Counted from the first letter of the stretch, positions 18,600 to 28,486 are shown. The stretch is 64,000 nucleotides of DNA from Fibrobacterota bacterium (GCA_023436205.1 JAEZKC010000045.1:1-64000); one strand, 5' to 3'. Made by a program: numbers and translations. The notes: generated by a model from the sequence alone, not told the origin.

Positions 18600-19137
18600 A
18601 GTGAACGAAGCTTTACCTGTAAAGTATTTCGTGGCAGTTCTTTTCAGTGAGGAACAGGTACTGGTGCAGGCTCTGGAGCAGCTGCAGGCCAGATGGGGCA
18701 GTTTCGATATTGCAGGTTCCGATCACGAATTTGATGTTACCGATTATTATTATCCCGAAATGGGTGGTCCTCTTTACAGGAGATTAGTTTCCTTTGCCGA
18801 ACTACTTGACCCCATGCAGCTTGTGGATATGAAGCTTGAATGCAACAGAGTCGAAGATGCACTCTCGGTTGAGGGGAAACGCAGAGTTAACCTTGATGCC
18901 GGCTATCTGGATCATAACAAAGTGCTTCTTGCATCTGCCAAGGAGGCGGGTCAGAAGATTTACCTCGGTAAGGGAATCTATGCTGATCTGGCCGGGCGCT
19001 ACAAATCGGGAAAGTATCAGCCTTTTGAGTGGTCGTTTCCCGATTTCAGGGACGGGCGCTACGATGCTGAACTTTTAAGAATGCGTTCAAAGTATCTTGA
19101 GCAGGTGAAGGTATACAGGAAAAGTTGCGTGAAGTAG
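18592..19137 (+). CDS. DUF4416 family protein
   Basis: A 181-residue cytoplasmic protein. The family is recognised by its N-terminal KYFVAVLFSEEQV, the middle DVTDYYYPEMGGPLYRRLVS, and the C-terminal YADLAGRYKSGKYQPFEWSF with FPDFRDGRY. Its function is not known to me. It overlaps the NAT-like gene by 8 bases and is convergent with the broken cellulase gene. Confidence 0.9.
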   Translation: MAEVNEALPVKYFVAVLFSEEQVLVQALEQLQARWGSFDIAGSDHEFDVTDYYYPEMGGPLYRRLVSFAELLDPMQLVDMKLECNRVEDALSVEGKRRVNLDAGYLDHNKVLLASAKEAGQKIYLGKGIYADLAGRYKSGKYQPFEWSFPDFRDGRYDAELLRMRSKYLEQVKVYRKSCVK

Positions 19138-19166
19138 GCCTCCCGAAGAAGGCCCTGTCTGGACTT

Positions 19167-21259
19167 TTATTTCACACAGAAGACAGGAAGCTGCTGCATT
19201 TTTCCATTAACTTCTACCCTTACCAGATAAAAACCCCCAGTTCTGATGTTCGCTGAAGAGAAGGGAATGAGCAGTTTTCCACTGGGAGGATTTCCAAAAG
19301 TGTTTTTGTAAATAATTCTTCCCGCAGTATTGAATATTGTCATTTCTAAAGGCGAATCCACTCGTGTACTGAATTTCAGTCTGATGTTCTTTTGATCAGC
19401 TGTTACTTTAAGGTTCTCGTTAAAAACAAATCGTGTCCGATTTCTGTATGGAACAGAAGAAATCGGTTCTTCATCAGAGGAAAGCAGTGTCATTGCAAAT
19501 GCAGCTATGGCGTTGGCTTTAAGAGCCGGTTCGCTCTGGTAAGAGTTGTTGTAATGATCTTCATATAATCCCTGATCGGGATTTGTTGCACCGTACAGTG
19601 CCCCGACCGGTGGTCTGTAGGAGTACTCAATTTCATCATTTCTTCCCTCGGGATTTGATGCCCGGTGATGCGGGTGATTGAAATTTTTCGCTCCGATTCC
19701 GTAAATCATGGAAACATCCCAGGGGTTTACACCCAGCATATAATCCATAGCCTCTATTGCAACCTGCTCGACCTCGGGGCCTTTCCAGTCCGTTGAGGAA
19801 GGAGTATTAGGGAGTGTGGTGTTCTGGACATATTTGGCCATATCAGCATAGCAGAGCATATCCAGAATATTGCCCATCTGGTAATGGTTGTAGTTCCAGT
19901 TTTGCTGAACGTACATTGTTTTCCGCAAATTATCATATTTCATAGAGTGCCCTGTCCAGATTCCGTGATCGGGAAGAACGATGGAGGCGTCTCCTGATGA
20001 CAGGGAACAAAGGTTCTGCAGTAAACTGTAAGCGGTTTTTTCTATCAAGCTGCTGCGTTTTGATTCTTCCATTCCTATTCTGTCGCAAAGGTCAGCATCA
20101 GAAAGAATGAGCTTGAAAAATCCATACAGCACTAGGACATGAACAGAACCCCAATCCGTATTTGTCAGATTCTTGCTGAAATGTACACTCTTATTCGCAA
20201 ACCATCCACCCTCAAAAGAGATTTTAGGGAAATTGGAATTTCCTAATGATCCTATCGATTTAATCAAACGCAAGATCCTGAAGATATTTACTGTCCTCTG
20301 TTGCCCACAATAGTCCCAATGCGGCGAAAGCCAGCTCGTCATTTACCGTTGCGTTTCCGTTATAAGCCGGGGATTCGGTGGTTATCTGATGTACCTTGGC
20401 ATACTCATAAAGCTTTTGAGAGACAAGCAGACATTTTTCGACATACTGCTGATCATAAGGTTTGTAAAGTTTTCCCACAAACGCCAGTCCGGCAGAAAAG
20501 TCACCCAGGATATTTGCTCCCACTTCATTTCTCGCCTCGCGGATTGGACCTCCGCGATTCTGGCTTTTTCCATCCTGATATTCAGGAGACCCCCACCAGG
20601 AGTGGTCACTTGAAAAATTACCAATGGAGGTGATCATGTCGGCAACAGAGTCAGCCTTTTCATAAGCCTGGATTATATAATCAGTACCGATTTTGGCTTC
20701 GTAGAGCAGATCGGGAATGCCGTCAGTAGCTATAGTCTGATTGTGGTTTGCTCCGTAGTGATCGTTGTCGCGATCGGGAAAACAGGCTGCCGCCAGACCA
20801 AGCATTGCAGTGGTGAAGCTCTGAGTGATACCTTCTTTAATGTGATCGCCACAGTCGTGCCAGCCTCCGGAAATTTCATCTTGAAGGTGGCAGGCGGGGT
20901 GAAACCACGATTGGTTATCGCCACACCTCTGGATTCCGAAGAACTTGATACCTGCCCGTGGCCGCTACAGAACCGGTTTCCACGTTGATAACTGTAAAGG
21001 AATCGAACCATGCAGCAGTATCATTCGATACAAAGAGGAAACGCTTATCATCTTGTGGACGGTACCCGGCCTGGTTTACTCTAAATTGTCTTATCTTTAC
21101 AGTAGTGGAATCTAGTTTCTTCTGGTCGATGGAATCGGGGTAACTGATTGCTATTAGATCATAGGGGAGGGGGTCAGCGCTTATACTTTGAAAATGAGAA
21201 ATCAATGTGAAGAAAGTAACTGGCGCAAGTAAGTACTTTCTAAAAAAGGATATCTGCAT
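19167..21259 (-). pseudogene. frameshifted GH9 endoglucanase with Por-type C-terminal domain
   Basis: A glycoside hydrolase family 9 cellulase in three frames. Frame 1 (21259 to about 20950) has a signal peptide and the start of the CelD-type Ig domain (IRQFRVNQAGYRPQDDKRFL). Frame 2 (about 20950 to 20260) has FFGIQRCGDNQSWFHPACHL and the catalytic-aspartate motif SGGWHDCGDH. Frame 3 (about 20280 to 19167) has IYGIGAKNFNHPHHRAS, the general-acid Glu region YQSEPALKANA, and a C-terminal Por-like sorting domain. At the frame 1/2 joint much of the Ig domain also seems missing, which points to deletion. The frame 2/3 joint is a single extra base at LAFD/KSIGSLG. All catalytic motifs survive, so sequencing errors cannot be ruled out for the second shift. 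Confidence 0.85.
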
Positions 21260-21548
21260 AAGTCACCTCGGAAAAATTTATATGGGCAGCAATGGGTAAT
21301 ACTATTAATGTAATATTTTGTATCAGATGAGAGTAAAAGTAAATATTTCACAGAGCGATGCGAATGCCTCTCATAGGAATCCGGAGCAGAAATCGATTGT
21401 TTAGGGATCTTCCATTGTAGTTTTAAAGATGTTTGTAGAATCGGCTAACCAGAAAGTATACTATACATCCTGAGTCAGTTTCGGTGCCTAATCTGCCCCG
21501 AAGCTCTCGGAATTAACGTAATAAACAATCCTATAGGAGGTATAAACC

Positions 21549-21716
21549 ATGGCTCACAAAATTTCTGATGCTTGCCTTGCTTGCGGAAGCTGCCTTCCTG
21601 AGTGCCCTGTCGAAGCTATCAGCGAGGGAAATCCCTACACTATTGATGCTTCAAAGTGCACCGATTGCGGCGCCTGCGCAGAAACTTGCCCTGTGGAAGC
21701 TATCGCCCAGGATTAA
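21549..21716 (+). CDS. 2[4Fe-4S] ferredoxin
   Basis: A 55-residue bacterial (clostridial-type) ferredoxin, an electron carrier in the cytoplasm. Two cluster-binding motifs are complete: C9-x2-C12-x2-C15-x3-C19-P in ACLACGSCLPECP, and C37-x2-C40-x2-C43-x3-C47-P in KCTDCGACAETCP. Both halves end with VEAI, the internal duplication typical of the family. AGGAGG lies 8 bases before the ATG, and a Rho-independent terminator follows. It is monocistronic; its redox partners are not in the window. The 289-base stretch upstream shows no gene. Confidence 0.97.
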   Translation: MAHKISDACLACGSCLPECPVEAISEGNPYTIDASKCTDCGACAETCPVEAIAQD

Positions 21717-21751
21717 GTTTTACCGGCAGTTTCGAAAAAACGTAGTTATAG

Positions 21752-21776
21752 AAGGCCCTTTCGGGCCTTTTTTTTT
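21752..21776 (+). terminator. Rho-independent terminator after ferredoxin
   Basis: AAGGCCC (21752-21758) pairs with GGGCCTT (21763-21769) across a TTTC loop and is followed by an uninterrupted T run to 21776. Confidence 0.95.
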
Positions 21777-21992
21777 GCATAGTCTGACTTATCATTTGTC
21801 CAGACATTATGGGACCTGTTAAAGGATCTTTTGGTTGCAGGAGAATTAGAATACAACAAGACTAACGCGGGAGCAATTCCGGGAGGATGTTCCGGCTACC
21901 CCCCGAGAAGGTGCTGCGTAATGATGGTAGACAGCTGCCCGGGGTGGTAGCATCGAAGGCCTTTAGCACTAAGAAGAGTCAGAATCTTATAT

Positions 21993-22481
21993 TCAGGCTG
22001 CGCAGCACTTCTTGTACTTTTTGCCGCTTCCGCAGGGACATGGATCGTTTCTGTTGACCTTGTCCTCCTGGCGAACAAACGGCTTTGGAGGATGGATTTC
22101 TCCGTCAACATAAAACCAGCTTCCGTCGATTTTTACGAATGAACCGGTTTCGTGCAGCGATTTCTTGATGCGTTCTTCAGTGAAATTGGCGATGAATTCC
22201 ACCTTACCGTCCACATCATCGGCAGTACCCTTCTCGGTGGAGACGATTTCCAGCCCCTGCCATACTGAGTTTGCCGACCAGGACCGGATAGCCTTTTCGT
22301 CGCACTCGGAGCGGCGGTCGGGATGGGTGGAGGACAGGATGAATTCCACAGCACCCTTGGCATAGGCGGTATATCTTCCACGCATCAGCTCTTCGGCTGT
22401 TTCGGCGGGACGTATTCCCTTTACAACAGGCTCGCAGCATTGTTCGTAGCTGCGTTGTGATCCACAAGCACAAAGTTCCAT
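21993..22481 (-). CDS. YchJ-family protein with two SEC-C motifs
   Basis: A 162-residue protein of the YchJ/UPF0225 type. An N-terminal zinc-binding SEC-C-like motif (CACGSQRSYEQCC), a central NTF2-like YchJ domain (MRGRYTAYAKGAVEFILSST, then IEFIANF-type strands), and a C-terminal SEC-C motif (NDPCPCGSGKKYKKCC) are all present. The cellular role is unknown; SEC-C motifs bind zinc and, in SecA, contact SecB and ribosomes. It lies downstream of ilvN on the same strand with a gap of about 150 bases, so co-transcription is uncertain. Confidence 0.92.
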   Translation of the reverse strand: MELCACGSQRSYEQCCEPVVKGIRPAETAEELMRGRYTAYAKGAVEFILSSTHPDRRSECDEKAIRSWSANSVWQGLEIVSTEKGTADDVDGKVEFIANFTEERIKKSLHETGSFVKIDGSWFYVDGEIHPPKPFVRQEDKVNRNDPCPCGSGKKYKKCCAA

Positions 22482-22630
22482 ATTTTCTCCTCAAGTAGCG
22501 AAAGACCAGCAAAAAATAGTAAAATGCAGCCCCAAGCGGTAGAGCTGCATGAAATGAGAAATATTTTAGTGTCGGATTGATAAAAATTGCAGGAAAATTG
22601 GCGTCTTGCGGGTTATGTGTTCAGCTTACT

Positions 22631-23164
22631 TCACGTTTCACCCTCACCCCTCACCAGAAACAGCTTTCCCGAACGCACCATTTCCAGAATTCCATATTTT
22701 TCCACCATCAACTGGAACGCGTTGAGTTTTTCGGAAGTTCCCGTAATCTGGAAGGTCATGGTGGATTCACTCATATCCACTGATTCTGCCTTGAAGTGAT
22801 CTGCAATCTGCAGCATCTTAGTGCGAAGATGGGTTCCACACTTGATTTTGAACAGCCCCATCTCCCGTTCAATGGTGTTCTCGCCGCTATGGTCGATGGC
22901 ATGAAGTACATCGACCAGCTTGTTCAGTTGTAGAATGATCTGATCAAGTGTGTGCCTGTCGCCCGTGACCACCAGGCTCATGCGGCTGAAGCGACGGTCT
23001 TTGAGAGGGGACACTACTACACTATCGATGTTGAAACCTCTTCGTGAAAAAACCAGTGCGATTCTGATAAGCACCCCGGGGCGGTTACTCACCAGTAAAC
23101 TGATTGTATGCTGCGTTAAGGCAGTTTGGGCCTGTGTTGTCCTCTTTTCCTGAGTGGCTATCAT
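22631..23164 (-). CDS. ilvN: acetolactate synthase small (regulatory) subunit
   Basis: A 177-residue regulatory subunit of acetohydroxyacid synthase, the first common step of valine, leucine and isoleucine synthesis. The N-terminal ACT domain reads HTISLLVSNRPGVLIRIALV then FSRRGFNIDSVVVSPLKD, the usual valine-binding pattern. The C-terminal domain has DHFKAESVDMSESTMTFQIT followed by GTSEKLNAF. The start ATG lies one base after the ilvB stop codon, so translation is coupled. Valine feedback on the IlvB partner is expected from the family. Confidence 0.95.
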   Translation of the reverse strand: MIATQEKRTTQAQTALTQHTISLLVSNRPGVLIRIALVFSRRGFNIDSVVVSPLKDRRFSRMSLVVTGDRHTLDQIILQLNKLVDVLHAIDHSGENTIEREMGLFKIKCGTHLRTKMLQIADHFKAESVDMSESTMTFQITGTSEKLNAFQLMVEKYGILEMVRSGKLFLVRGEGET

Positions 23165-23165
23165 T

Positions 23166-24926
23166 TCAGGTGCTTCCTTTCGGTTTTTCCAGTTTGGCTC
23201 CCTGAGGTTCGAGAATCATCTGATGATAATTGGCTCCCGGAGGAATCATGGGGTACACGTTATCTTCCTTTATGACTTCTGCATGGATGAGACATGGTCC
23301 ATCGTTATAGGCGAACGCTTCTGAAAGCACCCGCCGTGTTGATTCAACCGTGTCAATATGAAAGGAGCGGATTCCATACGCTTCGGCGATTTTGACAAAG
23401 TCGGGATTGCCCTCCAGATCGACACCGATGATACGTCTGTCGTAGAAAAGATCCTGCCATTGACGAACCATTCCAAGGAATTTGTTATCAAGCAGAAGTA
23501 TTTTCACTGGAAGCTTATGATTTTTAACTGTTGACAGCTCAGAAAGGGTCATCTGAAACCCCCCATCACCGACAATGGCCACAACAGGCGTTTTAGGAAA
23601 TGCAAACTGGGCTCCGATTGCAGCCGGAAAGCCAAAGCCCATGGTCCCCGCGCCACCGGAAGAGATCCAGTGGTTTGCGTTCTTTACATCTATGAACTGA
23701 GCCGCCCACATCTGATGCTGACCGACATCGGTGGTGAAAATTGTGTCGGGAGGGGCAATATCATTGAGGACTTTAAGCACATACTGAGCTTCGAGCCCAT
23801 AGTCGACTGAAACCTTGAGGGGATAGTTTTTGCGGAAAGAGTTTACTTGAGCTAACCATTCTTTCGTGTTGCCGGGCTGGGCTATGAGAATGAGTTCCTC
23901 GAGAATATTTTTAGCATCACCGTTTAAGAAGTAATCCACATCGATCATTTTGCCACATTCGGAGGGATCAATATCTATATGGATTTTACAGGCATCGGGG
24001 CAGAATTCACTCGGTTTACCTACGATACGATCATCCCAGCGTGATCCCACATTTATTATGCAGTCGCAATCCCGCACCGTCATATTGGCCCAGGGAGTTC
24101 CATGCATACCCAGCATTCCGAAACTGAGCTCGTGGTTTTCAGAAATAGCGCCTTTGCCCAGAAGTGTAGTGACCACGGGGATGTTGAGCATTTCAGCAAG
24201 CTTGACAAGCTGTTCCTGGGCGCGGCTGATAAGCACTCCGTGACCGGCGAGAATGATCGGCTTTCGGGCCTTGCTGATTGCCTCCGCGACATGAGAAAGC
24301 AGACTGAAATCGGCAAATGATGTTACCTGATACCCGGGCAGATCCACCGGAACTGAAAATGCGCTTTCGTCTATTAACGCGGAGGAAATATCCTTGGGCA
24401 GATCAATGAGAACCGGGCCGGGTCTTCCGGTTTGTGCAATATGGAATGCCTCTTTCATGATGCGTGGGATCTCGGAGGCATCCTTGACCAGATAGGAGTA
24501 TTTCACCACTGGAAATGATATTCCCGAAACGTCAGCCTCCTGAAAGGCATCCAGCCCGAGGCTTGAGGTCACGGTCTGACCGCAGATCACCACCATGGGA
24601 ACGGAATCCATGTGAGCGGTTAAAATTCCGGTGATCGCATTAGTCGCTCCGGGGCCGGATGTCACCAGTACTACACCGGCTTTGCCGGTAGCCCGTGCAT
24701 AGCCGTCGGCCATGTGAGTCGCACCCTGCTCGTGGCGACTCAGTACAAGCTGTATTGATGATTCGTAAAGAGCATCGAACACAGGGATGTTCGCCCCGCC
24801 GGGGTAGCCGAAAATATGAGTGATCCCGTGCTGCTCACATGAACGAATCACCGCCTCCCCGCCTGTCATTTTGCGGCTCATCTGCTGGTCCTTTGAAATT
24901 TCCGGTTGACTTTGGCACGTGGTCAT
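23166..24926 (-). CDS. ilvB: acetolactate synthase large (catalytic) subunit
   Basis: A 586-residue thiamine-diphosphate enzyme condensing two pyruvates, or pyruvate with 2-oxobutyrate. The ThDP-activating glutamate is in LSRHEQGATHMADGYARATG. The FAD-containing central domain and the ThDP-Mg2+ motif GDGGFQMTLSELSTV with LLLDNKFLGMVRQWQ are intact. Its ATG overlaps the leuD stop codon by four bases, and ilvN follows one base after its stop. It is part of the operon leuC-leuD-ilvB-ilvN. Confidence 0.97.
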   Translation of the reverse strand: MTTCQSQPEISKDQQMSRKMTGGEAVIRSCEQHGITHIFGYPGGANIPVFDALYESSIQLVLSRHEQGATHMADGYARATGKAGVVLVTSGPGATNAITGILTAHMDSVPMVVICGQTVTSSLGLDAFQEADVSGISFPVVKYSYLVKDASEIPRIMKEAFHIAQTGRPGPVLIDLPKDISSALIDESAFSVPVDLPGYQVTSFADFSLLSHVAEAISKARKPIILAGHGVLISRAQEQLVKLAEMLNIPVVTTLLGKGAISENHELSFGMLGMHGTPWANMTVRDCDCIINVGSRWDDRIVGKPSEFCPDACKIHIDIDPSECGKMIDVDYFLNGDAKNILEELILIAQPGNTKEWLAQVNSFRKNYPLKVSVDYGLEAQYVLKVLNDIAPPDTIFTTDVGQHQMWAAQFIDVKNANHWISSGGAGTMGFGFPAAIGAQFAFPKTPVVAIVGDGGFQMTLSELSTVKNHKLPVKILLLDNKFLGMVRQWQDLFYDRRIIGVDLEGNPDFVKIAEAYGIRSFHIDTVESTRRVLSEAFAYNDGPCLIHAEVIKEDNVYPMIPPGANYHQMILEPQGAKLEKPKGST

Positions 24927-25540
24927 CTTGCAAATCCTTTTGTATAAGGCAGTGCTTCATATTTCTCTTCGATTTTTTCTGCATTGGAAAGCAGCATGGA
25001 TGTCATGTCCCACAACCCTTGAACAAAAGCCTGGCGGGCTGCTTCATCAATTTCGAATGATAAATCAAGATCGCCCGCAGTAACCGTTTTATTCTCAAGA
25101 TCGATATACAGCGGGGTATCCGGCTTTTGCTGTACAACGGCAGCAAGTTTAGACACATTTTCCCTTTCCAGACGTACTGCAGGAATTCCCAGGCTGACAC
25201 AGTTTCCGGCGAAAATATCGGCGAAAGATATTCCTATAACGGCCCGGATACCATAATCTTTGAGGGCCTGCGGGGCATGTTCTCTGGATGAGCCGCAACC
25301 GAAGTTACTTCCGGTTATGAGTATCGATGCTCCATCATAGTTGACATCATTAAAGGGGTGATCTTTTTTGTTACCATCTGTATCGTATCTTTCATCATGG
25401 AAAGCATGTGCACCCAAACCGCTGAAGGACACCACTTTCATGAAGCGGGCAGGTATGATACGGTCGGTATCGATATCATCACCAACTATCGGAACTCCTG
25501 TTCCTCTTACCTCTTTTATTGTTACATCCTTTGCATTCAT
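24923..25540 (-). CDS. leuD: 3-isopropylmalate dehydratase small subunit
   Basis: A 205-residue swivel-domain subunit of isopropylmalate isomerase in leucine synthesis. Family signatures are GDDIDTDRIIPARFMK, the swivel loop SNFGCGSSREHAPQALKDYG and FADIFAGNCVSLGIP. The ATG 25540 is preferred: AAAGGT precedes it, and MNAKDVTIKEVRG is a natural N-terminus. The longer frame from 25576 would overlap leuC by 20 bases. It ends in a four-base overlap with ilvB. Confidence 0.95.
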   Translation of the reverse strand: MNAKDVTIKEVRGTGVPIVGDDIDTDRIIPARFMKVVSFSGLGAHAFHDERYDTDGNKKDHPFNDVNYDGASILITGSNFGCGSSREHAPQALKDYGIRAVIGISFADIFAGNCVSLGIPAVRLERENVSKLAAVVQQKPDTPLYIDLENKTVTAGDLDLSFEIDEAARQAFVQGLWDMTSMLLSNAEKIEEKYEALPYTKGFAR

Positions 25541-25556
25541 TTGATTGACCTTTCTA

Positions 25557-26957
25557 TCACAGAAGATTTCTGACATCGGTTAATTCGCCTGCCACTGCTG
25601 CAGCGGCAACCATTGCCGGGCTCATGAGCAGGGTGCGTCCTTGAGGAGATCCCTGTCGTCCGATAAAGTTTCTGTTGGAGGAACTGGCGCAGACCTGCTT
25701 TCCCTTGAGCTTGTCGGGGTTCATGGCGAGGCACATGGAACAGCCAGCCTGACGCCACTGAAATCCGGCATCGATGAAGATCTGGTGCAGGCCCTCTTTT
25801 TCCGCTGCGGCTTTGACCTGCTTCGACCCGGGGACTACCAGTGCTGTCACATGTGAAGCAACTTTTTTTCCCTTTACCACAGCAGCAGCCTCCCTGAGAT
25901 CTGAAAGCCTGCCGTTGGTGCAGGAACCCAGAAATGCCGTATCGATTTTTGTCCCTTGAAGCGGTGATCCCGGCGCTACCCCCATGTGTTCAAAAGCCCG
26001 TGAGGCCACTTCCCGTTCCTCGGGGTGCAGATCACTGAGGTTTGGCACCCTTGAGGTGACTTCGGCAGCCTGCCCCGGATTGATTCCCCAGGTGACCATG
26101 GGGGCAAGGTTGTCAATTGACAGTTCGATGGAATCATCGAAACTAGCGTCGTCATCACTGGCCACCGATTTCCAGAAGGTTACTGCATCTGCAAATGACT
26201 CCTCTGCAGGGGCAAAAGGCTTCCCTCTGAGGTATTCGAAGGTGGTTTCGTCGGGATTGACATACCCCATGCGGGCACCGCCTTCGATACTCATGTTGCA
26301 CAGAGTCATTCGCTCCTCCATGGACATGGCCTTTACCGCTTTACCGCTGTATTCATAGGCGTAGCCTATTCCACCCTTGACACCTAAAAGCGCCATTATC
26401 TTGAGGATTATGTCTTTTGCATAGATCCCTCTCTGCGGTAACCCGTTAATCTTTATTTGACGCACCTTTGGTTTTCTGAGGGCAAGGGTCTGGGTGGCCA
26501 GCACGTCGCGGATCTGGGAAGTGCCTATCCCCAGGGCGATGGTGCCGAACGCACCGTGGGTGGAGGTGTGGCTGTCGCCGCAGGCGATGGTCATTCCCGG
26601 TTGAGTGATTCCCAGTTCCGGGCCGATCACGTGCACGATGCCCTGGTAGTCGCTTCCCAGCCCGAAAAAGCGAATGCCGTTTTGAGCCGTGTTGGATTCA
26701 AGTTCCTTGAGCATCTGTTCGGCGAGCGGGTCGGCCAGAGGCCGGCTCTGATCGGCGGTGGGCACGATATGGTCCACAGTGGCGATTGTGCGCGAGGGGT
26801 ATCGTACCGCAAGTCCCCGTTCCTTGAGCATGGCGAATGCCTGGGGGGATGTTACCTCGTGAACGAGATGAAGGCCGATGAAGAGTTGATCTTGACCGGT
26901 GGGCAGGGTTGCCACTTTGTGCAGGTCCCAGATTTTGTTGAGGAGGTTTTTAGCCAT
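25557..26957 (-). CDS. leuC: 3-isopropylmalate dehydratase large subunit
   Basis: A 466-residue aconitase-family protein carrying the [4Fe-4S] cluster. Substrate and cluster motifs are ACGDSHTSTHGAFG, FLGSCTNGRLSDLREA and WRQAGCSMCLAMNPD, which include the three cluster cysteines. It is the first gene of leuC-leuD-ilvB-ilvN. GGAG lies 8 bases before the ATG. Just upstream there is a short inverted repeat (GTTCAG 26992-26997, CTGAAC 27006-27011), but I could not identify a leucine leader peptide or T-box. The operon lacks leuA, leuB, ilvC and ilvD in this window. Confidence 0.97.
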   Translation of the reverse strand: MAKNLLNKIWDLHKVATLPTGQDQLFIGLHLVHEVTSPQAFAMLKERGLAVRYPSRTIATVDHIVPTADQSRPLADPLAEQMLKELESNTAQNGIRFFGLGSDYQGIVHVIGPELGITQPGMTIACGDSHTSTHGAFGTIALGIGTSQIRDVLATQTLALRKPKVRQIKINGLPQRGIYAKDIILKIMALLGVKGGIGYAYEYSGKAVKAMSMEERMTLCNMSIEGGARMGYVNPDETTFEYLRGKPFAPAEESFADAVTFWKSVASDDDASFDDSIELSIDNLAPMVTWGINPGQAAEVTSRVPNLSDLHPEEREVASRAFEHMGVAPGSPLQGTKIDTAFLGSCTNGRLSDLREAAAVVKGKKVASHVTALVVPGSKQVKAAAEKEGLHQIFIDAGFQWRQAGCSMCLAMNPDKLKGKQVCASSSNRNFIGRQGSPQGRTLLMSPAMVAAAAVAGELTDVRNLL

Positions 26958-27171
26958 TGAGAGACTCCATCAGGTGTATAAGTACAGAACTGTTCAGAAA
27001 TACAGCTGAACTTTATTTAGGCTTTCTCTGCAGGCGTGGGCCTTGGGGGCGCCGGGGCCGGGCAGAGGGAAGGAGAGTATGCAATAATCGGGCCAAGGGA
27101 GGGGGCTTTGTCGGCGATATGCAAATTATGAAATACCCGATCGAGGCATTCTTCTTCTCCTCCTCAATTCT

Positions 27172-27246
27172 AAAATTGATCATCGCTCATCGTCCATCTC
27201 AAATTCCGGCTGATCTACGATGGGCGATTTGCGAATTATCAATTTT
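27172..27246. promoter_or_regulatory. long imperfect inverted repeat in the divergent leuC/lipoprotein gap
   Basis: AAAATTGAT (27172-27180) followed by ATCGCTCATCG (27182-27192) pairs with CGATGGGCGAT (27218-27228) and ATCAATTTT (27238-27246), with one mismatch in the second pair and a 9-nt bulge. The arms flank a loop of about 25 nt. It lies within the 394-bp gap between two divergent genes, which otherwise holds a GC-rich tract (about 27036-27110) and AT-rich promoter-like sequence (27295-27310). It could be a regulatory RNA hairpin, an operator or a small mobile remnant. Confidence 0.5.
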
Positions 27247-27351
27247 TGGACCACTAAAAGGTTCTTCAAAAAACCTCCCCCTCCCACAAAATTTTCATAT
27301 ATTATATAGATTACAAATGACCTGCTCATTACCACGCGCCCTGGAGGCTAT

Positions 27352-28455
27352 ATGAAAAGAATGATCGCTGCCGGCATCTGCTCACTATCGCTTATGGCCA
27401 TGATCGGTTGCACCACCGATACCGCTCAGATAATTGAGCACCCAACGACTACTCAGCCCGGAAGCACCATTACCGTAAAGCTTGCCAGTGCTTTTGCGTA
27501 CGGAACTTTCGGTAAGATGTACTTCTCCCAGGTGAGCCGCGACAGTTTACATGTTCTGCTGGGTCTTCCGGAGGGGTGGAGCGTTGAGGGGATAGACTGC
27601 TATGTGGCCAAGGACTACAAGGCCGCTAAAAGCCTCGCTGAGATCCAGGACTTTGAATCATTGATGCAGGATCCTGCCAATCAGGATCTGGTGCAGGAGT
27701 TTCAGGATTCTCTCGTTTCCTTCGAATTAAGAAAAACTCCCATGCCTGCCGATCCATCACTGAACGGATCTCTTGCCGGCCGCAGTTTCACGGCCAGTGC
27801 TTATGACCCCTCTCAGGGTGATATTGACGTAGATGCCGATTCGATAACCAATTGGAATGCCTTCAGTTCCAAGATTTCTCTAAGCTACCAGGCCGCGACA
27901 AAGACCGACACCTTTATCGTGCTCGACAGTGCCATGAAAGCGGCAGTTCAGGAGGGTATGCCCGGGATGTTCTTTCTATCGGATACCGTGGGGATCACCG
28001 TGGTGCCCATGTTTGTTTTTGCCAGGATCAAGACAGGAGATGAAGCCGGGGAGTATCAGCTTTATTACTACACAAAGACGAACAGTATAGCCAATTACAA
28101 CGATTTAGACCAGGGAAGCATGGCTTATGCAACCGTGGTGCTTGACCCCAATGCTCCGGTGAAAACTGCGAGGAACTCGACCATGACAGCAGGGGCTCTC
28201 AAGGCTAATCCGGCGGTGTTCAGCGGATCCACCCGTATTCAGCTTCCGTCTGAGGCGGTATCAGGTGCGAAGGTGTCGATACTTTCGCTAAGAGGTCAGG
28301 TGATCAAGTCCTTTGGAGACATTTCTTCGGGAACAAGCCAGATTTCCTGGGATGGTACAGATCAGTCCGGAAAAAGAGTGAAATCAGGCACTTACATAGT
28401 GCGCTACGGGGATGAGCTGAATACGAGTTTTTGTACGGTGAGGAAGGTGAAGTAA
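27352..28455 (+). CDS. lipoprotein with FlgD-like C-terminal domain
   Basis: A 367-residue predicted lipoprotein. The signal peptide MKRMIAAGICSLSLMAMIGC ends in a lipobox with Cys20. The body (residues 30-280) is beta-rich and not recognised. The last 80 residues resemble the FlgD Ig-like / cell-surface-anchor tail: VSILSLRGQVIKSFGDISSG, then WDGTDQSGKRVKSGTYIVRY. GGAGG lies 5 bases before the ATG. It is probably anchored in the outer membrane and transcribed alone, since a hairpin follows directly after the stop. Confidence 0.8.
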   Translation: MKRMIAAGICSLSLMAMIGCTTDTAQIIEHPTTTQPGSTITVKLASAFAYGTFGKMYFSQVSRDSLHVLLGLPEGWSVEGIDCYVAKDYKAAKSLAEIQDFESLMQDPANQDLVQEFQDSLVSFELRKTPMPADPSLNGSLAGRSFTASAYDPSQGDIDVDADSITNWNAFSSKISLSYQAATKTDTFIVLDSAMKAAVQEGMPGMFFLSDTVGITVVPMFVFARIKTGDEAGEYQLYYYTKTNSIANYNDLDQGSMAYATVVLDPNAPVKTARNSTMTAGALKANPAVFSGSTRIQLPSEAVSGAKVSILSLRGQVIKSFGDISSGTSQISWDGTDQSGKRVKSGTYIVRYGDELNTSFCTVRKVK

Positions 28456-28459
28456 GTAT

Positions 28460-28486
28460 AGTGCCCTTCCTGACGGGTCGGGCGCT
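28460..28486 (+). terminator. hairpin after the lipoprotein gene, divergent copy of the repeat hairpin
   Basis: AGTGCCC (28460-28466) pairs with GGGCGCT (28480-28486), including one G-T pair, five bases after the stop codon. The surrounding order (stem, CTTCCTGACGGGTC loop, then ACCTGACCC) matches the hairpin in the downstream 168-bp repeats (CAGTACCC..GGGTACTG then CCTGACTC), so it is a diverged relative. No strong T run follows, so the terminator role is tentative. Confidence 0.5.

Noticed and set aside
26958..27171. Leucine leader peptide or T-box before leuC
   Set aside because: I found no run of leucine codons and no T-box sequence; only a short inverted repeat.
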